The translations under genes were made by a program, and so were the position numbers. This document shows, in pieces, positions 12,640 to 24,299 of a stretch of 64,000 bases of DNA. This DNA is from Monodelphis domestica (lineage: Eukaryota; Chordata; Mammalia; Didelphimorphia; Didelphidae), in NCBI RefSeq assembly GCF_027887165.1, contig NC_077232.1, positions 13,045,255 to 13,109,254 of the forward strand, in the 5' to 3' direction. Numbering within the stretch: the stretch's first letter is position 1; each line of letters starts with the position of its first letter. The notes below the pieces were generated by a model. The model saw nothing but the letters and a program-made list of their open reading frames with translations. It was not told the origin of the DNA and made no database searches.

Positions 12640-15060
12640 AATAAAATAAAGCAATCTTTTAAAACCAAAACCTCAAATCATATAAACAAATATAAAGAAA
12701 TGATAAGTCATTTGTTTTTCTTCTGTGTTTCTACTCCCACAATTTTTTCTCTTGATGTGGGTAGTATTCTTTTTCATAAGTTCCTTGGGATTGTCTTTAG
12801 TAGCAAAGCCCTTTACATTGTATTGTTATATAATGCTTCACTTTCTGTATAACGTGTTCTCTTGGTTCTGCTCATTTCATTTTGCATCAGTTCCTGGAGG
12901 TCCTTCAAGTTCATATAGAAATCCTCCAGTTCATCATTCCTTACAGCACAATAGTATTTCATCACCATCAGATACCATAATTTGTTCAGCCATTCCTCAA
13001 TAGAGGGACACCCTGTTCATTTTCCAATTTTTTTTGCCACCACAAAGAGCACAGATATGAATATTTTTGTACAATTATTTTTCATTATTTTGCCTTTAGG
13101 GTACAAACCTAGCAGTAGTGTAGCTGGATCAAAGGCTATGCATTCTTTTAAAGCCCTTTGGGCATAATTCCAAATTGCCTTCCAGAATGGTTGTATCAAT
13201 TCATTGCTACAGCAGCAGTGTATTAACTGTGTATTGCCCTCCATCTTATTTTCTACTTTAGATCCTGCTCTATTTCCTTAAACTCTGTGAAAGTTATTTT
13301 GCTTTTTATCACCCCCTCTTTTTCCCCTCCCTTTAATTACTTCCCCCTCTCTTGTCTTATTCCCCTTCTACTTCTCTATAAGATAAAATATAATTCTGTA
13401 TCCCAAAGAGTATATCTATTTTTTCCTCTCTGAGCCAGTTATGATGAGAGTAAAGTTTACATATTGCTTGTCACCACCCTTATCCTCCCCTCTCTATAAT
13501 GATTTTTCATGCCTCTTTTTGTTCTATAATTTATCCTATTCTATCTCTCCCTTCCCTTTTCTCTCAGTGCAATCCTCTTTCACCTCTTGATTTTTTACAT
13601 ATCATATGCATGCATATCATATCATTCATACATAACATTTTATATCATCACATTTACATATATATAATCATATATCATCATATGCATTGTATCATCATAA
13701 TCACCTTACTTCCCCACCTTCTTTCTATGTATATTCTTTATATCTTCTCTACTCCTAAGAGTAATTTTTGAGAATTATCGATATCCTCTTTCCATGTAGA
13801 AATAAAACATTCTGACCTTAATGAGTCCCTTAAATTTTCTTTCTTATTTACTTTTTTAAGGCTTCTCTTGGGTACATGTTTGGACTTTGGATTTTTTTGT
13901 TTAGGTCTTGCGTATTCCTCAGGAATGCTTGGAAATCTACCTTATTGAATGCCCATTCCCCCCTGAAAGAATATACTGAGTTTGCTGGATAGATGACTCT
14001 GGGTTGTAAACCCATATCTTTTACCTTCTTGAATATCATATTCCATGCCTTCTGATACTTTAATATAGAAGCATCTAGGTCCTGTGTGATCCTGATTGTA
14101 GCTCCATGGTATTCGAATTGTTTATTTCTGGCTGTTTTCAGTATTTTCTCCTTGGCTTGGTGGCTCTTGAATTTGGCTATTGCATTCTTGAGAGTTGTCA
14201 TTTGAGGATTTCTTTCAGGAGGCGATCTGTGAATTCTTTTGATTTCAATTTTATTTTCTTGTTTGAGAATATCTGTGCAGTTTCTTTGATAATTTCTTGT
14301 ATTATGATGTCCAAGATTTTTTCTTGATCATGGCTTTCCAATGATTCTCAAATTGTCTCTCCTGGATCTCTTTTCCAGAACAGTTTTTTTAAAAGAAGAT
14401 AGTTCATGTTTTCCTCTTTTTTTATTTCTTTGATTATACTTCATTGTTTCTTGATTTCTCATGAAATCATTAGTTTCTAGTTGCTCAATTCTGATTTTTA
14501 AGGCCCGAGTTTCATCTGTCAGTTTTTGGTTCTCCTTTTTCATTTGGCCCATTTTTTCTTTCATTGCTTTCATTTCTCTTCCCCACTTTTCCTCTGCCTC
14601 TCTTAGTTGGTTTTTGAAGTCTTTTTTAAGCTCTTCCAGAATCTGTGTTCAATCCATATTTTTTCTTTTCGATTGTGTGTGTTTGCTTTGTATTGTTCCC
14701 TTCTGTGTCTGTACCTTGCTCTTTGTCTCCATAAACATTCTTTAGTTAGGTGCTTTTTAATTGTTCATTTTTCCTACTTATTTGTAGGTAGGTTCGGTTT
14801 TTTTGGGAGGTTAGGTTACCCCCTTAAACTTCAGTTCTTCCTTGATGCTATTCTTAGCTTATTTTCTATGTCTCTCCTAGTTTCAGTTCTTTGATGATCT
14901 CTTCAATAAACTTCTGTATCTCCTTTTCCATTTGATCAGTTCTTTTTTAAGTAGTTATTTCTTTCTGTAATTTTTGTATGCATTTCCTCATTTTTTTGCT
15001 TCCTTTACCAAACTGTTAACCTTTATTTCATGATTCTCTTGCATTACTCTCATTTTGATG
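12640..15060 (-). mobile_element. L1 element, - strand, with most of ORF2 deleted
   Basis: Read on the minus strand: ORF1 (about 14900 to 13850), inter-ORF spacer with its GA-rich text (13850-13225), then an abrupt jump at about 13210-13225 to the ORF2 C-terminal/3'UTR segment (13210-12640). The EN and RT regions are absent. The 3' part is the reverse complement of the + strand L1 end at 12.0-12.6 kb; for example, 12147-12180 matches 13135-13170. Confidence 0.8.
13848..14900 (-). pseudogene. L1 ORF1p remnant
   Basis: Two open pieces. 14573-14328 codes coiled coil plus EKRSRRDNLRIIG, the RRM entry motif. 14201-13848 codes AIAKFKSHQAKEKILKTAR, then an AWNMIFKKVKDMGLQPRV stretch and FRGEWAFNKVDFQAFL, typical of the ORF1p RRM/C-terminal domain. 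The parts are out of frame with each other and the segment joining them has lost its frame, so this is a pseudogene. It is better preserved than the ORF1 at 8 kb. Confidence 0.88.
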
Positions 15061-15132
15061 TGCTTGGCTAGTACAGGTTTGAACAAGAACAATTCACAGA
15101 GGTGAATTTTAGGGAATTTAGGAAATTTAGGG

Positions 15133-15466
15133 ATCAAAGGGAAGCTTTATTATTGTAAAAGCTAGTGTACTAGCCTAGGAGAGGTCTAGCTCCTTACATA
15201 GGCATATTTAGGAGAGCTTTTATTGGCATTGTTTATATACCCAATCTCAAGTAAATGGGTTAGGGATTTCCTGGAACAATTAGCAAAACAGTATACATTG
15301 TAGTCAGCCCCCTCTACATGCTGAGGGCATAGTCTTGGGGCATAGTCAAGGTGCCAAAAACCCCCCAAAAACCAGGAGCTAGAATAACAGGATGTGTTTC
15401 CCCCCTTCTGCATGCTCAGAGAACAGCCTGTGATGACTGCTAGGCATGAAAGGGACAGCCATATCA
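15133..15466 (-). repeat. 3' LTR of a gammaretrovirus-like endogenous provirus
   Basis: On the minus strand an A/G polypurine tract (15487-15467) meets TGATATGGCTG at 15466. About 330 bp later there is a TATA-like 'gggtatataaac', then AATAAA (15151-15146) near the end. Its last 200 bp align with the + strand LTR at 19.16-19.36 kb (shared '...catttacttg...gggtat', 'aataaaa', 'ggctagt'). Confidence 0.65.
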
Positions 15467-15839
15467 TTCCTTCCTTTTTCTTTTATGGAAGTAGGAGGAA
15501 AGGATAAATGGCAATGTGTAGTCAGTCTCTGGCTACTTCCAGCTGATACTAGGTGGTGTCATGGGGGTTCCCATTTCCTGTCATCCTGACAGTCAGGATG
15601 GCCTCATCAGGAATGTCAGAGATAAAGAAGGTGAGTATCTAAAAAGTTGTAGATGGGAATTTTGGAGTCTAGAAGAAACAAACTTAATAAAGATGTTAAA
15701 AGGACAAGGACCAAAAATTAGGCACAGGAATAATATCATCAGAGGAATAACAAAGGGTCCTAGGAAGGACAAAAAGCTGAGGACTTCCAGGAGTAGGTGG
15801 AGGAAGCTAGATCATGGTAAGTCTTTGAATGTTCCTTAG

Positions 15840-16810
15840 CATTGGTGATGTATGACTGGTTGTACTTGTCCTGACTGGTTGACATAGAAACAACAGACTT
15901 CTCCTAGGAAGACATAAATACCACCCTGAATTGCCATAAGGGCATCATGGACATGCTTGTTTTGGAGGTCTACCTAGACCAGCGACTTGTGTTGGAGTTC
16001 AGGATCTCCAGGTTTTCTTTGACTCTAGCCAACTGGGAGGAGAGTTCAGCAAACTGTGAGGAGGATATAACAGTCCCAACAACTCCAGTGCCTAGTGTTC
16101 CAGAAATGGACAAAGTAGAGAATAGCAGCAAAAGGAGGGGGATAGCCCTTTAAACACATGAAATGGGGCAAATAGAATAAGAGATCAAAGATACTGGGGT
16201 AGTATCAATAAGTGTGGTCATCACTGGCAGAGCATAGGTGAGAGTGCAGAAACCTGTCCAGAATGTGGGTAACATATGGTAAAGGTCCAAACCATCAAGG
16301 AAAAGTGGGCCAATAGAATGGGGAGGAGAGATATAGAAGGAGAGAGAAGCCTTTTCCCATGAGTTATTGAATTTGATCAAGGTCTGGGAAAACAAGAAAT
16401 TCATAGATGGGTTTGGTGCAGAATTGAAAGTAGAGTTACAGGGGTATTTGGTCTTATTGCCAGATACATTGTGGAAGACCCTTAAATAACCCCAAATAGG
16501 ATCCCATAAGGTAGTGTCATAGGTATTCAGAGGAATACAAGAACTGTGGCATCTAGTAGAATGGTAGTGAATATTGAGAAGGATCGTGATGGAGGCTAAG
16601 GTGCCATGGGGCAGTGCTTGCCAGTACACATTGTGGCCACCGAAGGCAGGAGGAAAGAGCTTTTGAGAGGTATGGAAAGAGGAGCTGTTGAAAAAGGCTG
16701 TAGCATAACAGACAGCTGCTTCACCATTATGATAAGGATGGGACTTTGCTTTAGGGGTGAGAAAGATGGTGTGTTGTTAGAGTGATGAGTTGAGTGTTCC
16801 AAGGTTAGGA
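15840..16810 (-). pseudogene. Endogenous retroviral env remnant
   Basis: Minus-strand open fragments (16802-16596, 16629-16150 and shorter ones to 15840) read as an envelope glycoprotein. There are several N-glycosylation sequons in the surface part, a Gly/Val-rich fusion-peptide-like stretch near 16100, and a downstream region resembling the gammaretroviral transmembrane-subunit ectodomain with its cysteine cluster, out of frame. Stops and frameshifts break it, and it ends about 370 bp before the LTR. No functional envelope could be made. Placement between integrase and 3' LTR on the same strand supports the call. Confidence 0.65.
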
Positions 16811-17265
16811 CCTGTGTAATTGGTCTTATAACAGAATGAGAAAATAAGATTGGGCGAGATCTGCAAACTGATGTAAAGTGGACTACTGTAGAGTGGTTCT
16901 ACCACAGGGGATACAAATGCATTGTGCAACTTAGAGGTGTATGGGGAGGTGCACTTAGGGTTCTTACAATGGAGTATGCATTGCAGAAGGTACAGTTGTT
17001 CTTTTCACGTTCAGCAGGGAGTGAAGTTACCACCCCTAACTACAACCCCTAACCCTAAGCAGGGTTAGGAATAGAGAAGGCCCCTTTTATCTGCCCAACA
17101 GTGTCATCCTAATCCCACTCTGAGGCAGAGAGGGAAGAGTAGACTCTTCTTGGAGATAAAGCCAGCACATTTGTAGGCTGAAGATTCTGGCAGTGGTGTT
17201 TGAAGAGCGAATGAGTAAAACAGTTGTGTAGAAGTAGGGAGAGGCCACTGGAGTTTAAAAGACAT

Positions 17266-17371
<106 letters not shown>

Positions 17372-17699
17372 TCCTCACAGGAAAAGGGAAGAGTGCTAGA
17401 GGGCTATCAGGAGAATGATGACTAGCTACACAAGAACAAAGAGTAAGACTAAGGGTTTAGAGGAATTGTTTAGCCTGAAGAGGAGTTTGAGATTCTCCAT
17501 GGGTTCACAGGAGTAGGAATTGGGGGTCTGCAGGATTTTGTAAGGGGGAATAGTTTAATGCAGGATTCATGAGTCCAACTGGATATCCCCTCAAATTTTA
17601 CAATTGTCAGGATGACCGTATAAGGTCCCTTCCTCCTAGGGCAGAGCAGTTTTTGGCTAGAAGGCTTTCAGGACTTAAGATACACAAGATCTCTTGGAC

Positions 17700-18460
17700 T
17701 CATTTAGTTGGGTGATCCTATGGTTGTGCATGGTTTCAGCATGTGGGACTCAGTGTAATCTGCAATGGCTTGTCTGACTGGGCCTAAGAATTTGGCATAA
17801 ATGGATAGTGCATGGATCTCAGAATCAAGGAGGTTGGTAGTAAGAAATGGTTGACTATATAGAAACTCAAAGGGGCTGAGCTTAATGCCTGTGTGAGGTA
17901 TTAGGAAAATATGCATAAGGTAGTGGGGAGAAGCTTGACCAAGTTGGCCTGAATTTCCATAGAGAGTTCTGCTAGGGTTCTTTTTAAAATGTGGTTCGTT
18001 GTCTCAACCTTCCCAGAGGATTGTGAATGCCAGGCCAAGTGTAAATGGTAAGTTTTTCCTAGAGCTTTGGCAACTGCTTGGACCATCTGAAAGGTAAAGG
18101 CTGGTCCATTATCACTTTGGAGAGACTTATGGACACTGAAGCAGTGGGTGATGTCATAAATCGACCACCGTCTCTGACCTTCAAGGGAAGGCTTCCAGCC
18201 ATCCGGTAAATATGTCAACCAACACAAGAAGTATTTGAAATATACTAAGTGGCATATGAATGAAGTCTAGTTGCCAGTCCTCCCCAGGGAGTGACTCTCA
18301 CCTCTGAATAAGTTGCAAAAGAGTGTGGGGGCACACTCCTTTTCTGGACTGGATTGGGCACAAACATGGCAAGATTTACATATCTGGGAGGCAATTTCAA
18401 ACAGCCTGTGGTTCTGGTATCAGAGTAGGTGAGCTGTATGAGAATCTTAGGTCCCAAGTG
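17700..18460 (-). pseudogene. Endogenous retroviral pol remnant: integrase
   Basis: Minus-strand fragments in order: an HHCC-like zinc region, degraded (18457-18245); the catalytic core with QSDNGPAFTFQMVQAVAKAL and SSGKVETTNHILKRTLAEL (18227-17901), which keeps the second Asp and the Glu of the D,D-35-E triad; then the C-terminal part with KLSPFEFLYSQPFLTT (17916-17704). The spelling is gammaretrovirus-like. Frameshifts separate the pieces, and no reverse transcriptase or RNase H was found upstream. The enzyme would have joined viral DNA to host DNA; it is dead here. Confidence 0.85.
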
Positions 18461-18490
18461 GGTAAATTGGTGATCTCTGAGGTTTTCTAG

Positions 18491-19150
18491 TGTAAGAGTT
18501 AAAATTTGTTATGGTTAAATTAATAGTTATAAAAGTTGTGGTTGCCATTTATAAAATTTAACTCTTAAGCCATGAGGCTGTTAGTAGCTTTAGTAGCCTT
18601 TTTATAGCAAGGTAGAGATAGTAAAGAGGGAAATGTAGGAAGGAGGTAGAAAATATTGCCTAACTAAATACCCTAGATAAATACTCTGTAATTGCTGATC
18701 TGGGGGAATACAGCTTAACTCCAACAAAGGCTCCCTCAGGTCCCAATCTCCTATGCAGAATGAAATCCAATGCAGAGACACTAATGCAACAGAATCCTTC
18801 CAATGCAGAAGTAGTGCCTGTTCAGCTCTTCAGTCTTGCCTTTTATAGCCATTTTCCCATATCACTTTCTGTCTTTCTGGTTTCTACTTCCTTTCACTGT
18901 GGGCTGGTCTATCACATCTCAGGAACCAATCATAGTTTCTTAATTTTCCTGACACTGCCTGGAGTGGGGTGTGGGGAGCTCAGTGCTTCTGGGATCAACT
19001 TCCTGTCTTTGAGGATGTGAACTTCCTTTTCTAGTAAAAGGGTCTTCAAGGGTTTGACTAACTAAGTGTGAAAGGAGGGGCATTCCAAGTTCTTGATTGA
19101 TTAAGTCAAAATAAACAAAGGAGGATAATTTCATTTATACAATAGCTATC
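18491..19150 (-). repeat. LTR-like element, copy 1
   Basis: Begins TGTAAGAGTTAAAATTT on + and shares this edge plus 'cacatctcaggaaccaa' and 'tttcttaatt' with the element at 21.72-22.17 kb. It sits between the minus-strand pol piece and the + strand LTR. The minus orientation is inferred from the AATAAA position in copy 2. Confidence 0.5.
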
Positions 19151-19154
19151 CCCC

Positions 19155-19357
19155 TTGTTTTCTTGGTACCAAGACCATGCCCTTAGTATGTAAAGAGGAC
19201 TGATTGCAAGGCATACTAACTGTTCTGGGAGACCTCTGATCCATTTACTTGGGTATACAAACAACCCCAATAAAAATTCTCCCAAATCTGCATGTTAAAG
19301 GGCTAGACTCTCCCTGGGCTAGTCCTCTAGCTTTTGTGATAATAAAGTCCTTAATTT
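19155..19357 (+). repeat. Endogenous retrovirus 5' LTR (3' part only)
   Basis: Resembles the minus-strand LTR at 15.1-15.5 kb. Has AATAAA at 19341-19346 followed closely by a primer-binding-site-like sequence. The first part is missing, apparently cut by the neighbouring LTR-like element. Confidence 0.6.
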
Positions 19358-19375
19358 TGGTGCCAAAACCCAGGA
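19358..19375 (+). other. Retroviral primer-binding site
   Basis: TGGTGCCAAAACCCAGGA begins with the TGG complementary to a tRNA CCA end and lies just after the LTR polyadenylation signal, where a PBS belongs. The primer tRNA was not determined. Confidence 0.6.
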
Positions 19376-20149
19376 CTCTCTTTGTGGGTCCAGCTCTTGA
19401 GGAATCACTGCCTTTTTTTAAGGTAGGTATTTTCATTTGAGTCCCTCCTCTCTGACTGTTCCCTAACCTTGGTCTTGGCATATTCCTTTGTTCTTTCTGG
19501 GTGCATGTCTGCTGGATCTTCAGCAGGAGAGATGTCCCCTTGAAGGCATCCAGGTATGCTAAAACTTGTGGCTCACTTAGGGACACCTGAGGTGAATGTT
19601 AGGTGACCTCCTGAAGGGCTCCACTTTTACACTGGATGGGGTAATCCTTATGGAGCACAATAATTACTCTGCTTGGGACCACCTTAAAAGGCAATGGCTT
19701 AGGTGAAGTCCATTCTGAAAGACTCCCCTTTGGGGTCCCTCATTTGCATCTCTAAAGGAGGACAAGAAAGCAAAAAACAGAAAGGCAGAATTAGAGGCAT
19801 ATATATTTAGACAACCTTTTCCTTTCCAGACCCTATTATCACCCCCTTTATCTCTCGAGCCCATCCGCTGGAGTACTCTCCTCTCCAACCTCTTCCTCTC
19901 CCTCCCCAATCACCCCCACTCCTCATTCCTTATATTCATCTCTCTCTCTCCCTCCCACCCCTCCTCTTTACCCAGAGAACTCAGAAGTTCAAAGTGTCAA
20001 TTCCCCACCCCATATTCACTAGCCATTCCCCTCACCCCAGCATACTGCCTCTTTTTTACCTAAGCCAAAAGATCTCCCTAGTTCAGTATTCCTTCCCTCC
20101 CTGTCAGGCAATTCTTTCCCAGCCCTGTGAATTTACCTTCCCTCCTGTT

Positions 20150-21040
20150 TCTGGCACTATCCTTCCTGATAGCAACCACTTCTTCCCACAGCTTTGGGTC
20201 ACACCAGAGTTCACATCCCTTTTGTGGTCTGTAACTTAGGACAAATCACTGAGACTCTTGGTGGCTATACAGAGGATTCCTCCAAATTTAGAGGGGTTCC
20301 ACAAACTCCCTTCACTTTGATCTGACTTGGGGGGAGTTAATTTGATCCTTTTCTCCTGCTGTTCCATTGAGGAAAAGAATATGATTTGTAATCTTGCCCA
20401 GCACCACTGGGATGAGGTCTTTAGGGTCAGCCCCAGACACCCTATTGGAGTCATTGCAGTCCCCACAGCTGACCCCACTTGGGACCTCAATGACACTGAG
20501 ACAGGGCAAAAAGAATCACATTGACCTGTCTAACTGAAGGTGTGAAATCAGCCTTGGAAAAGTAGATCAATTATGACAAACTAAAAGAAGCAATACTGAG
20601 GAGAACCTAGCAGCCTTTAGGGCTGGACTTGCAGAGACTCTAAGAAAATTACAAATCTAGACTCTTACAAATCTAACCCTAATCCCTGCAGGAGTGGCTG
20701 TCTTAAGAATGCCAGGCCCTCAGACCCCCATCAATGAGTTATTAAAACAGCCATCAATGTTTTTAACAAAAGGGACAGGGATCTGGCAGATGAGAAAAGC
20801 TAAAGGGCTCAAGCCCAGCTCATTGCACCTATAAGACAGGGGGATAACTTTGTACTCTTGGTACTTGCTTCTGCTGCGGAAAAATGGGCCATTGAGCCAG
20901 CAAGTACTCTCAGGTCTCTGGAAAGGACAAACCACCACCTGGCCCCTGTTCTTAGAGCCATTGAGAGGGACATTGGAAACACTACTGCCAAAGGGCTCTG
21001 TGAGTTGGGGACACAGTAGAGCTGTCATCCAGCTTCCTGC
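20150..21040 (+). pseudogene. Endogenous retroviral gag remnant
   Basis: A + strand fragment at 20327-20524 carries a capsid-type phrase ending PTADPTWDLNDTETG. A later stretch reads LAAFRAGLAETL. A zinc-knuckle start (CCGKMGH at about 20873-20893, with a stop right after) marks the nucleocapsid. Order and spacing after the PBS fit gammaretroviral gag. It is broken by stops and shifts. The leader between 19376 and 20150 has no clear frame. Confidence 0.65.
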
Positions 21041-21079
21041 CATCTGAGACTCTCAGTTCTCAGATTGATGGGGGCCCTG

Positions 21080-21205
21080 GAAAGTACCAGGCTCCTATCA
21101 TACCCATCTCTATGGTTGAATCCCGGTTAAAAGTCAAAGTGGCAGGAAAGTTTGTTTTCTAATTGATACAGGAGCCAGCTACTTCGTTAAAGCCCCCTGC
21201 TAACC
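21080..21205 (+). pseudogene. Retroviral protease remnant, truncated
   Basis: Contains LKVKVAGKFVF, a stop, then LIDTGASYFV. The DTGA motif is the aspartic-protease active site. It follows gag as expected and is cut at about 21205, where antisense LINE sequence begins. Confidence 0.7.
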
Positions 21206-21520
21206 TCCATTCTGCCTGACCTGCTGCTGACTTCCTTTGGGTTGAGGCCTCTCTGCTTTGGTGGCGGGGCTTTATTCTTCCCCCATCTTGGTGCTGCTTG
21301 CTGTGGCTCAAGCTGCTTGTTCCATTTGAGCTTTCCTCCCATCCCAGGGAGACAAACCTTCTCCTGCTGCTTCTCTGAACTTTTCTGGGTAGAAGTGCTT
21401 TCCTGCTCCAAAATTTGGCAACAGACTTAAAAAAAAGTCATTTGGAGAAGAATTTTTGGAGAAATTAGTCAAGTTCCCTCCTTATTCTACTGTCTTGGAG
21501 AAGTGAAATAAACTTTGGCA
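21206..21520 (-). mobile_element. LINE 5'UTR fragment, antisense
   Basis: On the minus strand it starts near 'ccaagacagtagaataagg', the LINE 5'-end style also seen antisense at 26.25 and 29.06 kb, and runs into CAGCAG-rich 5'UTR text. Confidence 0.45.
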
Positions 21521-21539
21521 CTGGAAGTCCTCAATTTAT

Positions 21540-23150
21540 TTTTCTGAAATGGATTTATTTAATTATTTTATTTCCTCTTCTGTTAATATGGACAATTTAC
21601 ATTTTTATAAATATTCATCCATTTCACTTAGACCATCAGATTTATTGGCATATAATTGGGCAAAATAGACCCTAAAGATTGCTTTAATTTCCTTTTCATT
21701 GGTGCTGAGTTTTACCTTTTCATTGTAAGAATTAAAAATTATGAGGTTGATTGTAACTTAATAACTTTATTAAATCAAAAGTAGTAGTAGTAGAGAGGAG
21801 AAAGAAAAGTAGGAGAGAGGTAGGTACTTAGTTTTTCTAATCTGTGGCCACCATTGTGTGGCCCCAGCTACACTCTGACACCTCAGCAGTCTGCTCCTCC
21901 ACACACATGACCAAGACCCTCACTTCCTACTTGCCTTAACCTATAACCCTTTTTCTCTACCCACTAATGCTCACACTTCACATCTCAGGAACCAACCATA
22001 ATTTCTTAATTTGACCGAGCCACCCATGGGGCAGTGCCTGTAGAATCTTTCTGCTGTCTTGTGATATTTTTTGACTCTCATTGTTTCCTGACTTGTTGGT
22101 TCTTTTGTTTCTGGTGGTCCATTTATCTCAACTTACTCGCTGATTTTTGGCCTCCAGCTGACATCATATGAGTGACATAATAAAAAGGAGAAATTTACTT
22201 TAAACATCATTTTTGATACTGGTAATTTGTTTTCTTCTTTCTTTTTTAAAAATCAAATTAGCCAATGATTTATCTGTTTTAGTGTTTTTTCCCCCATAAA
22301 ATCAACTCCTTGTTTTAGTTATTAGTTCAGTAGTTTTCTTTCATTTTTATTAATTTCTCTTTTGATTTTCAGGATTTCAGATTTGGTGTTTAATTGAGGA
22401 TATTTAATTTTTTCTTTTTCTAGATTTTTTTAGTTGCATGCAGTTTATTGATCTGTTTTATCTATTTTATAGATGTAAGGCGTTAAACATATCAATTTTC
22501 CCTTAAGTACTGCATTGGATATATCCCATAAATTTTGATAGATTGTCATCCTCTTTAATGAAAGTATGTATTATTGCTTTGATTTATTTTTTGACCCTCT
22601 CATTCTTTGTGATTAAATTATTTAGCTTTCAATTAACTTTTACTTCTTTTCTAAAGCTCTTTACTGAATGTAATTCTTATTCTCACTTAATTTAACTTAT
22701 TTCTTATTTATTTTTGGTTAGATTTATCTAGTTCTGAGAGGGGAAAGTTGAGGTCCCCAGCTAATATAGTTTTACTGTCTATTTTCTTCTGTAACTCATT
22801 GAACTTCTCCTTTAGGAATATGCCATTTGATGTATACGTGTTTTGTATTACTTCTTCATAGTCTGTGGTACCTTTTAGCAAGATGTAGTTTCCTTCTTAA
22901 CTCTTTTAAATCGTTCATCTATCTGAGATCATGATTGGTACCTTGGCTTTTTTTTTACTTTAGCGGAAGGATAATAGATTCTGTTCCTGTCTCTTATATT
23001 TACTCTGTATGTGTTTCCCTGCTTTAAATGTGGTTGTTTTTGAAAACAACATAAAGGGAGATTCTGGTTTTTAATCTACTCTGTTATTTGCTTTTGTTTT
23101 ATCAGTGAGTATATCTCATTCCCATTCATCATTATGGTTACTAACTATAA
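21540..23150 (-). pseudogene. Old L1 ORF2 relic, antisense, split by an LTR
   Basis: T-rich + strand text matches antisense L1 ORF2, running from RT-proximal (left) to endonuclease (right). Examples are 'ttgaggtccccagctaatatag' and 'cctttagcaagatgtagtttcctt' type segments, the antisense of endonuclease text. An LTR-like element (21724-22170) interrupts it. No open frame survives. Confidence 0.55.
21724..22170 (-). repeat. LTR-like element, copy 2
   Basis: Starts TGTAAGAATTAAAAA on +. On the minus strand AATAAA precedes the ...CTTACA end by about 40 bp, as in an LTR R-U5. Related to 18.49-19.15 kb. It splits old L1 text. Confidence 0.5.
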
Positions 23151-23159
23151 TTTCCTATA

Positions 23160-23360
23160 TATTATTTTATTTTTTAACCCTTACCTTCTATCTTAGAATT
23201 TAAACTAAGTATTGAATCTAAGGCAGAAGATTGGTAAGCACTAGACAATTGGGCTTAAGTGACTTGCCCAGAGTTGCATAGCTAGGAAGTGTCTGAGGCT
23301 AGATTTGAACCCAGGTCATTTCAACTCCAGGCATGGTGCTCTATTCATGGTGCTCCACTC
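23160..23360 (-). repeat. Mar1-type SINE, antisense
   Basis: 'cccttaccttctatcttag', 'aagtgacttgcccagagttgca' and 'gatttgaacccaggtc' in antisense order. 'tatggtt' flanks both sides (23134 and about 23363), a possible target duplication. Confidence 0.8.
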
Positions 23361-23561
23361 ACTATGGTTCCTAGTTATTGTTTCTCCAACTTATTTTTCT
23401 ACTGCTTATCATTTTCTCTCTCCTTTCAGCCTTTCTCATAGTATTTTGCTTCTGACCACTGCCTTCCCCAGTTCACCCTCCATTTTTTATCAATCCCCTC
23501 TGAGGCTCCCTGAACCCACAAGAAGTCTTAAGGTAGGAAGATAGAAAAAGGATAGAAGTTT

Positions 23562-24253
23562 TGGATACCCCGAGGGGTGTGGTAGAGCCAAGTTATAGAT
23601 ATGAGGTGGCAGAAATGAGTCACAAACCAGGCCTTATTGATTATAATAGGGCCACAGCATAACCCCGATCTTTAGGATGTCACAGAGGCATGATCCATCC
23701 TGAGATCCACAATTAATACCACACAGGTCAGAGACATGATAGAGAAAAGAGAGTGCCTGGCCAAAAGCCTGGTCCCAGGTGGGAGAGGTAGATAAGGAAA
23801 GGAATTAAAGATGGAGCTTGGCCAGAGGCCAAGCTCCAGCAAGGACAGGCATCAGTGAGAGCTGAGATCCAAGAGAGGAAGAGAGAAAGGTGGAAAGACA
23901 GTGTAGCAAACCTGTGAGATTGTCCAAGGAGAAAAGGAAGAAGGAGGGAAGAGAGATGGCTCCCTATTTAATCTCTTTGATATGCAAATGTACTCAATAC
24001 ATATTGATAAGTTACACAGTGTCTCAATACATATTGATGAGTTACATAGTGTATTGACATTGGATAATTGCAAATTACGACACGGTGAAGGTGGAGTTTT
24101 TATCCTCAGGTGAGTGAGACAAAGGGAAGCAAGGTTTTGCGCCCTAACTCCAGCCACGCTGGGAATCTCAGAGTTCATTGCCATGTGCAGAATGACCATG
24201 TGCCCACACACAATCCTTGCCTCTTAATTATACATATGGGCTGGACTGCTACA
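23562..24253 (-). repeat. Solo LTR, about 690 bp
   Basis: TG...CA ends on +. On the minus strand it starts TGTAGCAGTCC and has an ATTTGCATAT octamer, a 'gattaaataggg' TATA-like box, and an AATAAGG before its end. Two tandem copies of a roughly 31-bp unit ('ctcaatacatattgat...') lie at 23991-24052, as in U3 enhancer repeats. Confidence 0.6.
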
Positions 24254-24299
24254 CTCTCCCTTCCTACTTCCTTATAGGTTAAGAGACATCTAATAGAAT

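Noticed and set aside
19664-20239. Open frames in the region between PBS and gag
   Set aside because: No resemblance to matrix protein could be seen; likely leader or decayed gag without a supportable frame.
23852-24211. 119-codon minus-strand ORF
   Set aside because: Lies wholly within the solo LTR and includes its tandem 31-bp units; no protein family resemblance.
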